NCBI RefSeq assembly: GCF_001949145.1
Contig: NW_019091627.1
Coordinates: 11,139-73,138, forward strand
Direction of reading: 5' to 3'
From: Acanthaster planci
Lineage: Eukaryota; Echinodermata; Asteroidea; Valvatida; Acanthasteridae
DNA length: 62,000 nt
The notes below the pieces were generated by a model. That model was not told where the DNA came from. It saw only the letters and a program-made list of their open reading frames with translations, and did no database searches. Below are positions 1-12,254 of the stretch, piece by piece. Each line of letters begins with the position of its first letter. The stretch's first letter is position 1. The translations under genes and the position numbers were made by a program.

Positions 1-299
1 TCTAGTGCCCAATTTCGCTTAGTTTTCATCTTGCACTGTTATAGTTGTGTAACACCCAGTCATGCCAGCATGGTCAGTGCACAATGAGGCCTATCATCAT
101 GATACATGTGTAACTAGTGAAGTTGCTACTGATATGCATGTGACGGAGTCGTCAGGAAGTATATAGGCCCTCCTATTGTCAGTACGAGTGCACACTTGAC
201 AGTTTCTCCACATTCACATAAGTTTGTGAACAGGCGTTTGAATAATAATCAGTGGGACTAAATGCTGAAGAGTCTGAAGCATTTACTATAATTTGTCAA

Positions 300-1035
300 G
301 AGTAAGCCGAAACTCCTCTTGGAGTCATCACGTGGTTCCTTGAGGCAGTCACAACGTCACTTTTTTTAGTCTTGCCGTCACGACGTAGGGTCTTTCCCAT
401 GGCAAGAGGAATTTTGGACAGTAACCCCCTTTTCGCTTAGGACTTTTCAACCAAATCGGATCTACCTGCTTATCTGCAATTGCATTTCGCTCTGTTTGTC
501 ACTTGCAATCTCCATATGATCACATGAGATACTGGTGAAACCGTTCCAGACCTTCTCGGAGGCGGGCCACGTACTCTGCCTGTATTTCCTGTATGCCTTG
601 CTTTGGCCTATCGAAGAGCAAATCTGTTGGTAGAATTGCTTCCCTTCCCATCAACATCTCACTCGGCGCGTAACCAGTTTTGTCATGAATGGCAGTCCTG
701 TAAGTTATTACAAAAGGCAAACAACAGTTGTCCCGGCCCAGCCTTTGTGGTTGTCACTAACGAAACATGGCTAGCATATTCTCATTTGTCCTATTCGCCC
801 GTTCGATCATGTCATCTGATTGCAAATGCAGGGCTATTCTAGTCTTGTCAAAGCCGATTAGATCGCAAATTTCTCTGAACACGTTCGGTTCAAAGTTCCT
901 CCCATGATTTATATGGAGTTTGCATTTACACTTCGTATCGACACACGAATTGTTCAACAAAAACTCTTGCAACTCTGATTGGTTCTTGCTTACGCAAAAC
1001 GTCACGGCCGTTCCACGCTCATTCACACTATGCAA
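300..1035 (-). pseudogene. Ty3/gypsy-type retrotransposon integrase relic
   Basis: Two broken minus-strand frames form the back half of an LTR-retrotransposon integrase. The frame at 757-1035 has the integrase core pattern HINHGRNFEPNVF, then DLIGFDKTR and ERANRTN, which resemble the D-x-GxNF and ERxNRT signatures. The frame at 520-720 continues with YRTAIHDKTGYAPSEMLMGRE and LPTDLLF, the usual Ty3/gypsy segment after the core. Weaker similarity runs on to about 300 (WLKSPKRK, an HCPWKGPY-like stretch), corresponding to the integrase C-terminal region. Frameshifts separate the parts, and no LTR, reverse transcriptase or gag was seen in the window. This is a dead 3' fragment of a pol gene. The family call is firm, the exact clade is not. 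Confidence 0.8.
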
Positions 1036-1039
1036 AACA

Positions 1040-4000
1040 TTGCGGCCCTTCCCACGAACATATCACAAAAAGCCGTAAAAAATGAGATTTTTTTCTTACT
1101 CCAGTAATTTTTGCTTCAACCTTTGATGAATTATGTTGATTTTCATAATATTTAGGGGAAATGATTCTCAAAATATTTTTTTCCTGAAAATAAAATCTTT
1201 AAAAAACGGGTTTTTAGGCCCCTGGGCGATGAACGAAAATCCCCGGCGCGTGTGGGTGAAAGGGGGTGAAAGAGGAGGTGCTCCAGAATCGGCTATTCCC
1301 TACTACTGCTTCATTTAAAGAGGCAAAATATTTGAAGAATTCGAATTTATATAAAAAGTAATGTGCATTTTTCTTTTAAAGCACGTTTTCCTAATTCCTC
1401 TTGTTACCCTTAAGAAATATTATTAAAAAATAGGTCTAAAAGTTACAGAAGTGAACACTTACAGTATAGCAATATATAGAAATTGGTCAGGTACAGTAGG
1501 CTGCACTTGTATGTGTGGGCCTTTGCTCTAAAACTTCTCTTCAAGTTAACTTTTTAAATTTATACCAGCTCAGGATTTCCATACACCAAGACAAAAGTCA
1601 CATTTAGTTTGTGCACATATATTGTAAATGTTTTAAGTAATAACCTCAAGCTTGATGTGCTTCTTTTAATGCATGCATAGCTACATGTATGCATGTACTC
1701 ACGATTAGCTAATTGGTTTCACCTGGATCTTGATCAGTAATCCCTTGTTGGTTCAGTGACACGTAGAGAACCTGCTAAAGGGGTGACGTGAACCAGCAAC
1801 GACTCGTGTAAAAAAGACAGGTCTTAAAAATTTCACTTGTAATTTCTGGCTTCTATCATTGGCTAGTCTATTTTGTTCCATCCATATAAGTTATAAACCT
1901 CACACACGTGTAGGGACTTTCACTTGTTTGGACTTATTGTGTTGTTTTAATAAAGTAGTTTAGCAAACCGCGTAATGTCCATGACGTACATTTTTTCAAT
2001 GTCCTTGACGCTCATTTGCACAACTTGATATAATTTCAATTTTATTTTATTAAAATAATTGGCCAATCCAACTTGAAGTAGCATGGCATATAAAGTCTCC
2101 TGAAAACATGTTTTATCATCTTAAGTTAGGAAAACTTTATGGATAAAAATGTCATGAAAAATACTACTGGCCTAGAGTAAAAACTGCACATTTAAAGTCA
2201 TTGCTATGATGATGGGAAAAAACATTAAAGTAACACTTGTTTTTTTTTGAGAAGCCAAACTCCATGTGAAATTGTTAAAGACTTAGAAGCGACTTGATAT
2301 CTATTATACTCTCAAGGTTGGTCAATAAATTTTGTTTGAAACTGGCTTATTTTTTTTAAATCTTTGGTTTTCAGAGCATCAGCAAACAACAAAAACGAAG
2401 GAAAGCGAGTAATCTAGACAGGATTTCAATAGTTCAAACGTTATTCTTTCAACGTATATCAAAGTTATTGTCAGAGTAAGGCCACATTTTCCTTGTTTTA
2501 AGACCATTGTACTCCATAGTATAAATAAATGTATATTCTTTCCCTTTCAGGTTGTCCATCCTTTTGTTCTTATCCATGGATTTATTTACAACAGGCTAAA
2601 TCTTGCAAGCCGTGGTTGACTGATCATGATAACAATGCAGTTTCCTTCCACACAATGCCTGGGAGAGCATCTTTTCCACACACCAACACAGACAAATGTG
2701 TATTTACCTGCAACAGGGGACCCCCTTTTCCTTTTGTTTGTACCTTAGAAGACCACCATATGTTTTGTACATAGTTGTCAATCGGGGACCCTCTGTCAAT
2801 CGGAGAGCTTATTGTCCTCTATTGTTCAGGGTCCCCAATTGAATGTAAAAACAAAGTCACAACTTTGCTTTCTCTGCACACCTAGGATAGTCTTTTTATA
2901 TTCATGAGTGTATGTTTAAATGTGAATGGAAAAGATGTCAAGTATGATTGAGGGGGTGGAAATGAGATGCGAAGAGTGTTAAAGGGAAATGGGAGAGTTT
3001 TTCCACCCGTGTAGATGTGTTCTCACTTGGCTCTGCTGCAGCGATATGATTTTTCGTCTTAGGGCAATTCAGGCTCTACGATTCTAGTAACAAGCAGTCT
3101 GGCTTGTAGTTGGCAGCAGCTTGCTAAAAAGTAGAATTTCTTAAGTGGCTACCGAGCAATTTTCTCCTTAATGTTTGTTTTCAACCTGGCTTGTGCGAGA
3201 CGAGTCAACAATGTTGATCATTTTATCCAAAGAAAGTGTAACATTCAGTAACGGACCTATTGGTATATTTCCCTTTTGAGGATGGAGTTTGGACTGTGAA
3301 CCGTTAGAGGTATGGTTTGTTTGCTGATTTATTGTAGTACGTGAACCATAGAACGTATAGTGACACGGAAAGACAAGTAATGTTTTATGACCTTTGGAGA
3401 ATAGATTTGAAGTGTTGCATCCATCCCATTAAAGATTTTAATGTATGACTGCGGTAAAAGCAGATATTTTGACACAGAGTTATTGTAATAATGTGCTGGA
3501 AATTGCAGACGGCCTGCTCCGTTGTTGAGATGACACGAGAGTCATATGGATTGAGGGCAAAGAAAGCTGAGAGCCGTCTAGTGACCATCAGCCACATACG
3601 TACTTCCAGCTTACGAGAGCCAGCTTACTCAACCCATGGTAATTTTGGTGTCACATGACTCCATATAGAGTGGGTGCTTTCTCCATAATCTCTTTGGAAT
3701 CGGCAGTGGAGTCATTTTGCTCCGTCTCAGAGTCGTTTAGGTGGGCTTGATATAGTTTCTTATCTTTCAACTTGCCCGCATTTTATTGTATGGCAACTGA
3801 CTTGCCTAGCCTAGCTGCAGTGTATTAAAAAAAGTAAGATTGCCACCCGCGCGTGTCCAGGTTATATACGTCGTGTACGTAGCTATGTGTCGTTGCCACT
3901 GTCGCTACTAACTGGGCAGCCATCTTGCAGTAATAGCCGAGACGTGGTTGTGTGGTTGGGTCAGGCAGCCGAAATGTAAGTGAGAAGGAATTCAAATATC

Positions 4001-4400
4001 TGATTATATAGGTATTTAAGCATCATGTGTATTCAAATACACAAATGTTGCCGTGGTACATATTCCTCACGTCAATTCAAGTGCATTTTCAAGCACTATT
4101 CCCTTGTTCATGCGACAGAGAGGAACTTTCGATTTAGTTGTGGAGTGGGAAACTGCCCATATATGTACAAAATGTTCGATCTTTTCAGTGTCACCTTTGA
4201 ATGAGGCACAATGATTTTTATGTGCAACACATTCTGCATGATACTAAAAACGATGCACGATTTGACCAAACAAGACCTATAATAATAACTTATTTATTTT
4301 TAAAGTTCAAATTTCATATAGGTATGTTCAAATCTGCTGCACAATAAAGGCATTAAGCGTGGGACAATAAATACATTTAAACATGGTTGAGTCGATGGCA
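1040..4400. other. Intergenic DNA, no gene recognised
   Basis: Apart from the interspersed repeat at 2690-2860, this AT-rich stretch has only short open frames without recognisable motifs. No splice-bounded exon or RNA gene could be supported. Confidence 0.5.
2690..2860 (+). repeat. Interspersed repeat family R1, copy 1
   Basis: The segment shares long blocks with 32651-32830, including TGTATTTxCCTGCAA, AGAAGACCACC, GTTGTCAATCGG, GGACCCTCTGTCAATCGG and TGTCCTCTATTGTTC. A shorter third copy of the beginning lies at about 20313-20365. It has no coding potential. The copies are dispersed and diverged, as expected of an old non-autonomous element, but no terminal structure was resolved. Confidence 0.7.
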
Positions 4401-5370
4401 TACAAGGGCGCGTCGGGTAGCCGCCAAACGACCAACATTCACCAAATCAGTAAAGGGGAGATAGTGAGAAGCAGCAGGTTTTACAAACCCGACAGGAAGT
4501 CACTGTAAAAGTACAAATTGTCAGCGGTGTATTTCATTTTGGCTAACCTGCATCCAAAACATAGGTCTCAGTTTTACAACATTAACTTAGTTGCACTAGC
4601 TCAGCACCAAAAACGTTGTTGCAGTGCATGGGATGAATGCATTACTTAGGCCTGTGGTTGATGACATCAAAATTCAAAATTCTTGAAACCAATGGCATCC
4701 TGGTTGAACACCGTGGTCAACAACACCACGTCTTCGGTACTGAATGTTTTGTAGCTGCAGATAATTTGGAGGCACATGGAATTTGGGGGTTCCTCGAAAG
4801 TTTTTCAAATGCGCACAAGATTTGTAGATTCTGTCAAACCTGACGGAAGGCATTTGAGGGTATTGATACTGATAAAAGTTTCCCGCAGCGCACAGGAAAA
4901 AATGATACCTTGGTTTCTGTGTATGGAATTAAGGGAAACACGTGTCTGAAGGAGTTGCAGTTTTACCATGTGATTGACGGGTTGCCATCAGACATGACAT
5001 TTTTGAAGGTTTGGCACCAAAAAATACTAATAAGGTTCTGTCATCATTGGTTGAAAACGGTATGTTCACGTTCCAACAACTAAATGATGATATTCAAAGT
5101 TTTCTGCTGACCCGGTTGACAGAGGCAACAAGCCTTGACCTATCATCCAAACACAAGGGCAGGCCCAACCCAGGCTAAAGTGCACACAATCTCAAATGTG
5201 TTTCTACGGCTTTTGCCATTCTTAGTTGGATACAGTATTCCTGAAGGAAATTCTCACTGGGGTTTATTTCTTTCCCTTTTGGATGTGATTGAATGGGTTT
5301 GTGATCCTGCAATCACTCAGGGAGGCATAAGCTATTTTAGGGACATCGTTGAAGATTGTCCTGATTAAGG
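4400..5370 (+). pseudogene. Decayed DNA-transposon ORF (CACTA/EnSpm-like or related uncharacterised transposase family)
   Basis: Consecutive plus-strand frames can be read through several frameshifts as one protein. The pieces are YFILANLHPKHRS and NINLVALAQH (about 4530-4610), NALLRPVVDDIK running into KILETNGILVE (4635-4710), FVAADNLEAHGIWGFLESFS (about 4750-4810) ending in a CRFC motif, then YGIKGNTCLKELQFYHVIDG and LPSDM (about 4925-5000). The last piece is VFLRLLPFLVGYSIP with a Leu-rich tail (5190-5290). I recognise this order from a family of large transposon-encoded proteins common in fish and invertebrate genomes. The GLPxDxxHDLFEG-like region recalls CACTA/EnSpm elements. The superfamily is an inference. 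At least three frameshifts and one stop make it non-functional. Confidence 0.6.
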
Positions 5371-5374
5371 GAAA

Positions 5375-6050
5375 AAATTGTGTTTTCCGTTTCACGAGCG
5401 ACCCTATTTTGGACGGCCCGACCCCAATTATTTGGGGGGGAAAATTCTTGGAGAGTGTGTCCTGTCATTTGAAATTTAAAAAAGGATAGCTTCTTGTGTA
5501 TGTCTGTTTATAAAAGCACGAGTGTTTCACTAACAAGATTTATTTATGCACGTGGAGAACTTTAAATCCCCAAACCGTGCCAGCGTGCTTTGCCAACGCC
5601 GTGCCCGCACCCCATGTACATGTACAGTGTACATGTATAATACACTATATGTACACGTACGAACTTGCCCGAAACTCAGTCCTTTGTTGGATCGAATCAT
5701 GGTCCAACACGCAGACGTTGCTCACCTTGGTCGCAGCCGATTGATCAAATACAGACTTCCATGACCATCGAACTTGAACCGGACTGTCACTTCTATTTTT
5801 CCGTTGGTGCAAAAATGTGATTTTAATGTAAAAATACTTCTTGACACACGAAGTAAAATTTTTATCGTCACTCAAACTAAATGCGAGGTACCGGTTGGCG
5901 CCAACTGCTGTGCAACGCGATGGGGCTGCTGCTGCCGTTCAGCTATAAAGCTGCGGCCTGAAATTCCACACAGAGATTCAGCGCCTACGCAATAGCTACA
6001 AAATCCTTAATCACGCAAAATAAGTTTGAGCAGAATCCGAAATTCCTCGC
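5375..6050. other. Intergenic DNA with a small palindrome
   Basis: No gene is recognised. A near-palindrome of alternating TGTACA/CATGTA motifs lies at about 5611-5660. Short open frames here have no support. Confidence 0.5.
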
Positions 6051-6286
6051 TAGCCCTTGCTAGCCCTTGCGGGAACCAGTCAAGGCTCTGCTTACCGTAA
6101 GCGATGCATTGGCGCAAAGGATAGAAGAAAATTATGTGATTATAGCGACGGTGTATAGCGACACCGTCGCTATAATCACAGAATTTTCTGCTATCCTTTG
6201 CGACACCGTCGCTATAATCACAGAATTTTCTGCTATCCTTTGCGCCAATACATCGCTTACGGTAAGCAGAGCCTTGACTGGTTCCC
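6051..6286. repeat. Fold-back element with internal 42-bp tandem repeat
   Basis: The left arm begins GGGAACCAGTCAAGGCTCTG at 6071 and runs to about 6154. Its reverse complement occupies 6161-6286, ending in CAGAGCCTTGACTGGTTCCC. The right arm holds two copies of a 42-bp unit (6161-6202 and 6203-6244), while the left arm holds one. Just before the left arm, TAGCCCTTGC is repeated twice (6051-6070). The centre is a six-base spacer between perfectly matching 20-base arms. The structure would form a long hairpin. It is probably a fold-back or MITE-type element, with no coding capacity. Confidence 0.85.
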
Positions 6287-6499
6287 GTCCCAATAGCTGT
6301 CACAAACGGGGTCCAACGCATATAGATTGATCACTTTTGATATCCACGCACTGACAACAAAGCCACAAAAAAGAAACTTTTAGAACTACTAGTAATCTAT
6401 ACAACAAAAAAGTAAAAATTAATTTATTATTATTTAGAATCTTTACAAAATCCTTGACAGAGCTTGTGAGTGTGGTTGTTAAGAATTTACGCCAAGCTA

Positions 6500-6734
6500 A
6501 AAATATATTAATCACATCATTACGAACTCATTATATTACTATCCCTCACATGACTACTCATATATGCCCTCCAGCGTGTCGTCGTTCTACCAGCTGAACG
6601 CTCTGGGGATAAGGTACTGTGGTCGCAAGTCCCCCTTTCTAGGTCCTCCGTTCCCGCGACGCTATGGTTCTCTTTGGGGTAACGGGGCAGCCTCTCCCTC
6701 AAAGAGGAAGATTATACGACTGAAACTCTACTAA
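6500..6734 (-). other. Possible displaced part of the DIRS-like retrotransposon
   Basis: This sequence abuts the left end of the DNA transposon. If that transposon inserted into the DIRS-like element at 13827-15817, the remainder of the retroelement should resume here on the minus strand. Minus-strand frames show VEFQSYNL next to the junction, which could follow the RT palm region. A weak tyrosine-recombinase-like start (SAGRTTTRWRAYMSS) lies further on. Similarity is weak and frames are broken, so this rests mostly on position. Confidence 0.3.
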
Positions 6735-6860
6735 TAGTCAGGTTGCTTAATGTCACATTTTGAGATACCGTTACAGGGCGGATAAAAACACCAAATTTGG
6801 AGAGATGATCCCTCAGGACCTACTCATTGATATTATGGTAGAAACCCTCCTGATTTTTTT
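6735..6860 (+). repeat. Left terminal inverted repeat of the Academ-like element
   Basis: It aligns with the reverse complement of 13698-13826 at roughly 75-80 percent by eye. Shared blocks include TAGTCAGGT, ACCGTTAC, GGCGGATAAAA, CAAATTTGG, TCCCT and a T-run at the inner end. The left arm has small insertions relative to the right arm (around 6755-6770). Confidence 0.85.
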
Positions 6861-8542
6861 TATTTTAATGGTATAAATGCTAAATTACATAATTTCTGAT
6901 ATTCATAATAAAAAACACTTTATATACATGAGGGAACATAATAGCAGAAAGAGGATCAGATCTCTTTTAGATTGATTGATTTGTGATGGAACTTAGAGCA
7001 TAAACCCAATTTTGAAAACTCATGATCAAAATTAAAGCATTTGAAACATAGGGGTGGTTGAATTAATTACCAATTTTAATTAGAAAATAGTTTCTTGAAG
7101 AAACAGTTTTTCGTACATCCACATCATGCTCTGTGCATTCATTTTACATTGAAATTCCTTAGCAGTGCAGTAAGAGTGTCTTTGGAAACATTTGACTCCC
7201 ATCATAAGCCCAGGATGCCCCAAATTCCATTAAAACAATGCTAATGAATAATTAATCAGTTAAACCACAAGCCACTTCCTGTGGCATGATATAGCTCATG
7301 TTGAGTTCCACATGGCTCATCCAAGGACAGGCATAAGACACATCTTAACAACCACTGGTAAAGGTGTGCGTAGATGATAGGCTATACATACATTTGCAGC
7401 TGCTGTTTTCTGCTAAGCCTTCAACATGTCTCAGCAATAGAAAATTTCCCTTTTTAGATTATCGGCAAGTTTGATAATTTAACACAAATTCTTAAGATAT
7501 ATTTCACCACAATTCATTTTTTACTAAACGAGGACTGAAATATAGGTTTGGTGCCTAATCACAGCTGTGCTACTTGGATATAAAACAATTTGTCCACTCA
7601 AAGCTGTTAAGCCATAATCTTTACTTGTGGCTTTTGGTAATCTAGGTTGCATGGGTTTTTTTCTTCAAACACTTGTACTTTACAAGAAACTGTATAGGCT
7701 CCCCTAATGTTTTTTCCAGAGGATTATAAGAAATGAAAAAAAAATTACTCTAATCCAGCTGCAGTGAAATGATAAGATGGAATTCAAACGGTTGTAAAAT
7801 TATTGGATTAAGTTCCAATACTCCAGACTATGCTTGTATCTTTTCAGAATGTTATTCATCATGATGTGTAATTGGGATCGCTGTGTAATTTGCCAACAAG
7901 ACACCGCTGAACCCCTGAAGTGTCCCTTGAAGAGTTCAAGGACAAGTGGTGACAAAGCAGATGCCTACAAATCATTCCTATCCAATGTTGAACAGTTCCG
8001 AGCCATCGGTGCTGTTCCAGTTGAACTCTGTTTTGGGAATGAAGAAACTGCTGAAAGTTTTGTTACACATTCAGCTTCATGGCACAAATCTTGTCATTTG
8101 AAATTAAATATTTATAAATTGGTGAAGGCAGAGAAAAAGAGAAATCACACCCCAAATGATGAACAGAAAAGGCCTAGGAAGCGCAGAGCATTAGATGTTC
8201 AGAAATGCTTCTTCTGTGAGAAAGGTGGAGAGGAGGATGTTCTCCGTGAAGTGTCAACATTCGATGCTGATAAAAAAAATATTCGGACATGATTACAGAG
8301 CTCAATGACACCTTGCTTATGGCCAGGTTAGTTGGAGGAGATCTCATTGCAATGGAAGCAAAATACCACTTGACATGCCTCGTCAAGCTCAGAAACCGCT
8401 ATCGCAGTCACACTCGCGAAGCAGGTCAGACGTCAGAAAACATAGATGAGAGGATGAACAAGTCTCGTGCATTTGTTGAACTGACCACTTACATTGAAAA
8501 ATCGGTGGATTCTGGGACCCTGCTTTTCAGACTGAACGGATT

Positions 8543-8570
8543 CACAATCTCTACATCACAATCTCTACAC
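8543..8570 (+). repeat. 14-bp tandem duplication that shifts the transposase frame
   Basis: CACAATCTCTACAT at 8543-8556 is followed by CACAATCTCTACAC at 8557-8570. Reading from the second copy continues in frame into the downstream segment at 8632. The duplication therefore explains one of the frame breaks of the element's ORF. Confidence 0.8.
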
Positions 8571-11279
8571 AAATCGTCTGAAGAAACTGGGCATACAAAA
8601 ACAAGTCAATAAAACAAGACGGAAGAGTCTTTTGCTGGAACACTGTCCAGAGGCACAAGAACAGTATGATGGAAGAAATACCATCCTCGTTTTCAAAGAG
8701 GGTATGAGAAACAAGTTAAAGGAAGCATTAAAGAATCGTGATTTCTCAGAAGAGGCTATTATCCTTGCCAAGGCTGCCACTATAGTCAGGAAAGACATAT
8801 TTAGCCACCAAGGCTTCAGATTCTTTGGTCACTTCCCAGAACGTTGCCAAGAAAACTCCTTGCCTTCAAGCCTCAAATCTCTTGTCTCCATGATTTTGAA
8901 TGGCCCAAACCTGAAAGACCAGGACAAGCAGGACTCACAAGCTTGCCTAACCATCGGCCAGAGCATCGTTTTCAATTCCAAGAAACGGTCAACACTTCAC
9001 ACTGTGAGTGCCAGACATAGCATGGAGCGTGAGCCACCTCTTCCCATCTACATTGGCGTAAATGTCCATGCACTAACCAGGAGCAAGAAACTCATCTAGC
9101 AGTTATACCATATGGGTTTGAGTATTTTATATGACAGAATTATGGAGATTAAAGACTGGATTGCCGCTGCTTCCTGTGAACGGTTTGGAGACGATGGAGT
9201 GGTGTCCCCAGCTAGCCTCAAGAGACGAATTTTCACAGTTGGTGCACTTGACAACATAGACCACAACCCTAGCTCAACAACTTCCCTGACCTCGTTTCAT
9301 GGGACTGGAATCAGCCTTTTCCAGTTTCCAACCTCGGCCGAACCTGGGGAGAGCATACCGCCAATTATGCTACCACCTTCTGGGAATGAAAAGCACACTC
9401 TTCCTGACTGCTATGCCCATGTGCCTGCTGTGGCTCTAAAAACAACTGCTGTAGAGCTGCCACAGTGTGACGTTTTCCCAGTTAGAAGTTGCATAGATAA
9501 GGCCAGAGCAGAACACAATTGGCTAGAGCATGCACTGCCACTTCTACAGACAGAACTCACAAATGGCGATGCTATTGCGTGGGCTTCATATCATGCCTCT
9601 CAACAACCTCCAGTAGAAGATCCTCCAGCAAATAGTGCACTCCTCCCTGTGTTCCTCCCTGTCGGCCACTCCTGCTATGATCAAGCATGGTATGGATGTT
9701 GTGAAACAGGCTGTTAAATTTCTGAATCCTGGACAAATCCCAGTCACTACATTTGACCAACCTTTGTTTTCCCTAGCTAAATTTGTACAATGGAAATGGC
9801 CAGACACTCACGGCGAGAAATTACACGTGGTTATGCTCGGTGGTCTTCACACGGAAATGGCACTCTGGAATACACTTGGGGATGTTTTGGAATGTTCTGG
9901 TTGGACTACAGCCCTCTCAGAAGCAGAAGTAGCATCGTCTGGCACAGCAGACTCATACCTAAAAGCAGCTCATCTAACTAGAACCAGGCATGCCCATCAA
10001 GTAACTCTCTTGACACTGCATAACCTCCAGCGGGAAGCTTTCATGCTGAGTGATGGCTCAAAAGATGCAGAGTCGGCCACAGCTTGGAGAAATGACATGG
10101 TAAAGAAGAGTCCTACTTTCATGTACTGGGACTTGATCATGAGGTACGAAACCCTCATTCTCATCTTCATCAAGGCTCACAGAGAAAAGAATTTTCCTCT
10201 GTATGTGGAAGTTTTGGAAGAACTTACTCCGCTGTTCTTTGCATTGGACCATACCAACTATGCACGATGGATGCCTGTCCACATCAGGGATATGAAGTCC
10301 TTGCCCAACACTGTCAAGGATGAGTTCGAGAAACGCTCTCACTGGGTGCTTTCCAAGACCATGAACAAATTTTCGGCAATCCCATTTGACCAGGCTCATG
10401 AGCAGGAAAACAAGATAGTGAAAGGATCCGGGGGTGCCGTGGGGCTTACTGAGAACCCTGTTGCCTTTCGAAGATGGATGCTCTCAGGGCCAGAGATGGC
10501 ACGGCTTCTTAAGCAGTTTGAAGGTGAATACCTTGAAAACGATGACCACGAGATCCTGAAAAACACCAATCACCATGAACAGGGTCTCTCAGGGCAGAAA
10601 ACCTTCCAGGGACAGGTTTCCAGCCTCTCAAATACTATCAAACGAATGGGTAATCCTTTCTTAGATGACTTCCCAGATCTCGTTACGCTCGACAGTCGAA
10701 ACTGTGCAGATGAATCAGTGGTTACAGCTCTGCGCATCCTGGAGGATACAGGCAGGAAACAGTTCAGGGATTTTGTCAAGAATGTACTTGATGCACGCAG
10801 CCACTCTATTCACGACCCAATCAAGAGGAATTCCCTAGCACTATTCAGGCAACCTAAGCGCAGGGTGATATCAAAGCAAGGGAAGAAGATCAAAGTTCTT
10901 CAGAACAATGTGGCACTCTTTGGCCAGCTGTACATATCTATGCAGAATAGAGATAGCGACTTGGATGAGTTCTTTGCACATGAAGTACAGTCCTTTCCCC
11001 CTTCGCTTTCAGACTTCGGCAAACTTCGCTTACCCAACACAAAGTCCGACCTGCTAAAATGTCTTGAGCAGCCTGGCCAATCGGAGCCACCCTCAACCTA
11101 TGACTGTAAAATCCTTGATGGTGCCGTCATCGTACACTGCCTCCCAGTTGCCGGCATTAGTACCTTCCACGAGTATGCAGACAGGGTTTTCATCCCTCAC
11201 ATAAAAAAACAGCTCCAAGAGGCAAAGAGGTTGGATGTTGTTTGGGACACATACATCCCAGAGAGTTTGAAGGAGTCAA

Positions 11280-11304
11280 NNNNNNNNNNNNNNNNNNNNN
11301 NNNN
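11280..11304. other. Assembly gap (25 N)
   Basis: A run of 25 N lies within the Academ-like element, exactly at the edge of a duplicated block. Contig order here is uncertain. Confidence 0.99.
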
Positions 11305-12254
11305 GTCAAGCCTCAAGTCTCTTGTCTCCATGATTTTGAATGGCCCCAACCTGAAAGACCAGGACAAGCAGGACTCACAAGCTTGCCTAACCATCGGCCA
11401 GAGCATCGTTTTCAATTCAAAGAAACGGTCATCACTTCACACTGTGAGTGCCAGACATAGCATGGAACGTGAGCCACCTCTTCCCATCTACATTGGCGTA
11501 AATGTCCATGCACTAACTAGGAGCAAGAAACTCATCAAGCAGTTATACCATATGGGTTTGAGTATTTCATGTGACAGAATTATGGAGATTGCAGACTGGA
11601 TTGCTACTGCTTCCTGTGAACGGTTTGGAGACGATGGAGTGGTGTCCCCAGCTAGCCTCAAGAGACGAATTTTCACGGTAGGTGCGCTTGACAACATAGA
11701 TCACAACCCCAGCTCAACAACTTCCCTGACCTCGTTTCATGGGACTGGAATCAGCCTTTTCCAGTTGCCAATCTTGGCCGAACCCGGGGAGAGCAGACCG
11801 CCCTAGCACTAGCACTATTCAGGCAACCTAAGCGCAGGGTGATATCAAAGCAAGGGAAAAAGATCAAAGTTCTTCAGAACAATGTGGCACTCTTTGGCCA
11901 GCTGTACATATCTATGCAGAGTAGAGATAGTGACTTGGATGAGTTCTTTGCACATGAAGTACAGTCCTTTCCCCCTTCGCTTTCAGACTTCGGCAAACTT
12001 CGCTTACCCAACACAAAGTCCAACCTGCTAAAATGTCTTGAGCAGCCTGGCCAATCGGAGCCACCCTCAACCTATGACTGTAAAATCCTTTATGGTGCCG
12101 TCATCGTACACTGCCTCCCGGTTGCCGGCATTAGTACCTTCCACGAGTATGCAGACAGGGTTTTCATCCCTCACATAAAAAAACAGCTCCAAGAGGGAAA
12201 GAGGTTGGATGTTGTTTGGGACACATACATCCCAGACAGTTTGAAGGAGTCGAC
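11305..12254 (+). repeat. Partial second copy of the element's ORF, with internal deletion
   Basis: Bases 11305-11802 repeat 8866-9363, and 11808-12254 repeat 10838-11279, with only scattered substitutions. The block between (about 9364-10837) is missing from the second copy. The junction reads CCGCCCTAGCACTAGCACT, with a short repeat of TAGCAC. In this copy the TAG stop found at 9097 is AAG (Lys), so it preserves the intact codon. Two alleles or two element copies have probably been chained across the gap. Confidence 0.85.

Noticed and set aside
9635-11806. 723-residue ORF as an intact gene
   Set aside because: It runs through the 25-N gap and joins two parts of the same ORF in the wrong order, so its full length is an assembly product.
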